Part shown: positions 4,922 through 5,194 of the stretch, in pieces
Layout: every line of letters begins with the position of its first letter
Numbering within the stretch: the first letter of the stretch is position 1
Assembly (NCBI GenBank): GCA_011049465.1
Contig: DSBP01000306.1
Coordinates: 1 to 5,194 of the forward strand
From: a bacterium
Lineage (GTDB): Bacteria; Oederibacteriota; PGYV01; DSBP01
Direction: 5' to 3'
Length of the DNA stretch: 5,194 nucleotides
Translations under genes and position numbers: made by a program
The notes under the pieces: generated by a model
The model's database searches: none
Told to the model about the DNA's origin: nothing
What the model saw: the letters and a program-made list of their open reading frames with translations, nothing else

Positions 4922-5194
4922 ATGGAAAAAATAAGGGTTTTATTCGTTTGTATACACAATTCCGCGCGGTCTCAGATGGCAGAGGCGTATCTTAACGCGC
5001 TGGGCGGCGGTAGGTTTGAGGCTGAAAGCGCCGGTATTGAGCCGGGAACGCTCAACCCCGTGGTTGTTGAGGCGATGAAAGCGGACGGGATAGACATATC
5101 GCAGAACAAAACCAAAGCGGTCTTTGATTTTTATAAAGAGGGAAGGCTTTACAATTACGTTATCACCGTGTGTGATAAGGAAGCGGCTGAAAGA
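4922..5194 (+). CDS. arsC: Arsenate reductase ArsC, LMW phosphatase-like type (3' end outside window)
   Basis: The first 91 residues are visible. VLFVCIHNSARSQMAEAYL at 6-24 contains the C-x5-R phosphate/arsenate loop (Cys10 to Arg16, then Ser17) of the low-molecular-weight tyrosine-phosphatase fold. SAGIEPGTLNPVVVEAMKADGIDIS (36-60) and VITVCDKEAAER (80-91) match the thioredoxin-coupled ArsC family. Cys84 in the last motif fits the second redox cysteine; the third would lie just beyond the window edge. The enzyme would reduce arsenate to arsenite in the cytoplasm for export. A protein-tyrosine phosphatase is the main alternative, but the NPVVVEAMK and TVCDKEAAER motifs favour arsenate reductase. 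The gene starts 1 base after the phoU stop with its SD inside phoU, so it is the next gene of the pst operon. The exporter or ars regulator, if any, is outside the window. Confidence 0.85.
   Translation, partial: MEKIRVLFVCIHNSARSQMAEAYLNALGGGRFEAESAGIEPGTLNPVVVEAMKADGIDISQNKTKAVFDFYKEGRLYNYVITVCDKEAAER

Noticed and set aside
1..5194. CRISPR arrays, tRNA/rRNA genes, insertion sequences, riboswitches or a novel defence or metabolic system
   Set aside because: No repeat-spacer arrays, transposase motifs, terminal inverted repeats, tRNA-like folds or unexplained conserved genes were seen; genes or short spacers account for all of the sequence.

Overview
All recognisable genes in this window lie on the + strand and form one phosphate-acquisition locus: an outer-membrane porin fragment, pstS, pstC, pstA, pstB, phoU and the start of an arsC-type arsenate reductase. 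The host is a diderm (Gram-negative-type) bacterium. This follows from the outer-membrane beta-barrel with a C-terminal aromatic residue and from a PstS that has a cleavable signal peptide but no lipobox cysteine. The genes have strong Shine-Dalgarno sites, moderate G+C, and frequent ATA (Ile) and AGG (Arg) codons. That fits several poorly cultured phyla or deltaproteobacterial/Nitrospirota-like lineages, but I cannot name the taxon from the sequence.

Layout. Positions 1-570 hold the 3' part of the porin. pstS follows at 607-1455, after a strong SD. The 134-base gap between pstS and pstC (1456-1589) is the main regulatory region. It starts with an intrinsic terminator with a perfect 12-bp stem (1472-1503). 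A set of TTAACC/TTAACA-like direct repeats in exact 11-bp phase follows immediately (1504-1544), then a CATAAT -10-like hexamer (1553-1558). I read this as a Pho box and phosphate-starvation promoter for the downstream genes. pstC (1590-2468), pstA (2471-3343) and pstB (3381-4145) complete the ABC transporter. After a 94-base gap comes phoU (4240-4920), and arsC begins at 4922 and runs off the window at 5194.

How the genes work together. The porin probably lets phosphate or other anions cross the outer membrane. PstS captures phosphate in the periplasm, PstC and PstA form the inner-membrane channel, and PstB dimers hydrolyse ATP. PhoU couples transporter state to the PhoR/PhoB-type signalling pair, which is not in this window. 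Arsenate is a phosphate analogue that enters through phosphate transporters, so a co-transcribed arsenate reductase makes sense as a detoxification partner. The terminator after pstS, followed by a separate promoter, would let the binding protein and porin be made at a different level from the membrane and ATPase subunits.

This is a well-known type of locus, and I see no evidence of an undescribed system. The observations most worth a second look are the phased Pho-box repeats inside the pstS-pstC gap, the porin and arsC flanking the transporter, and a possible short upstream reading frame that overlaps the phoU start.
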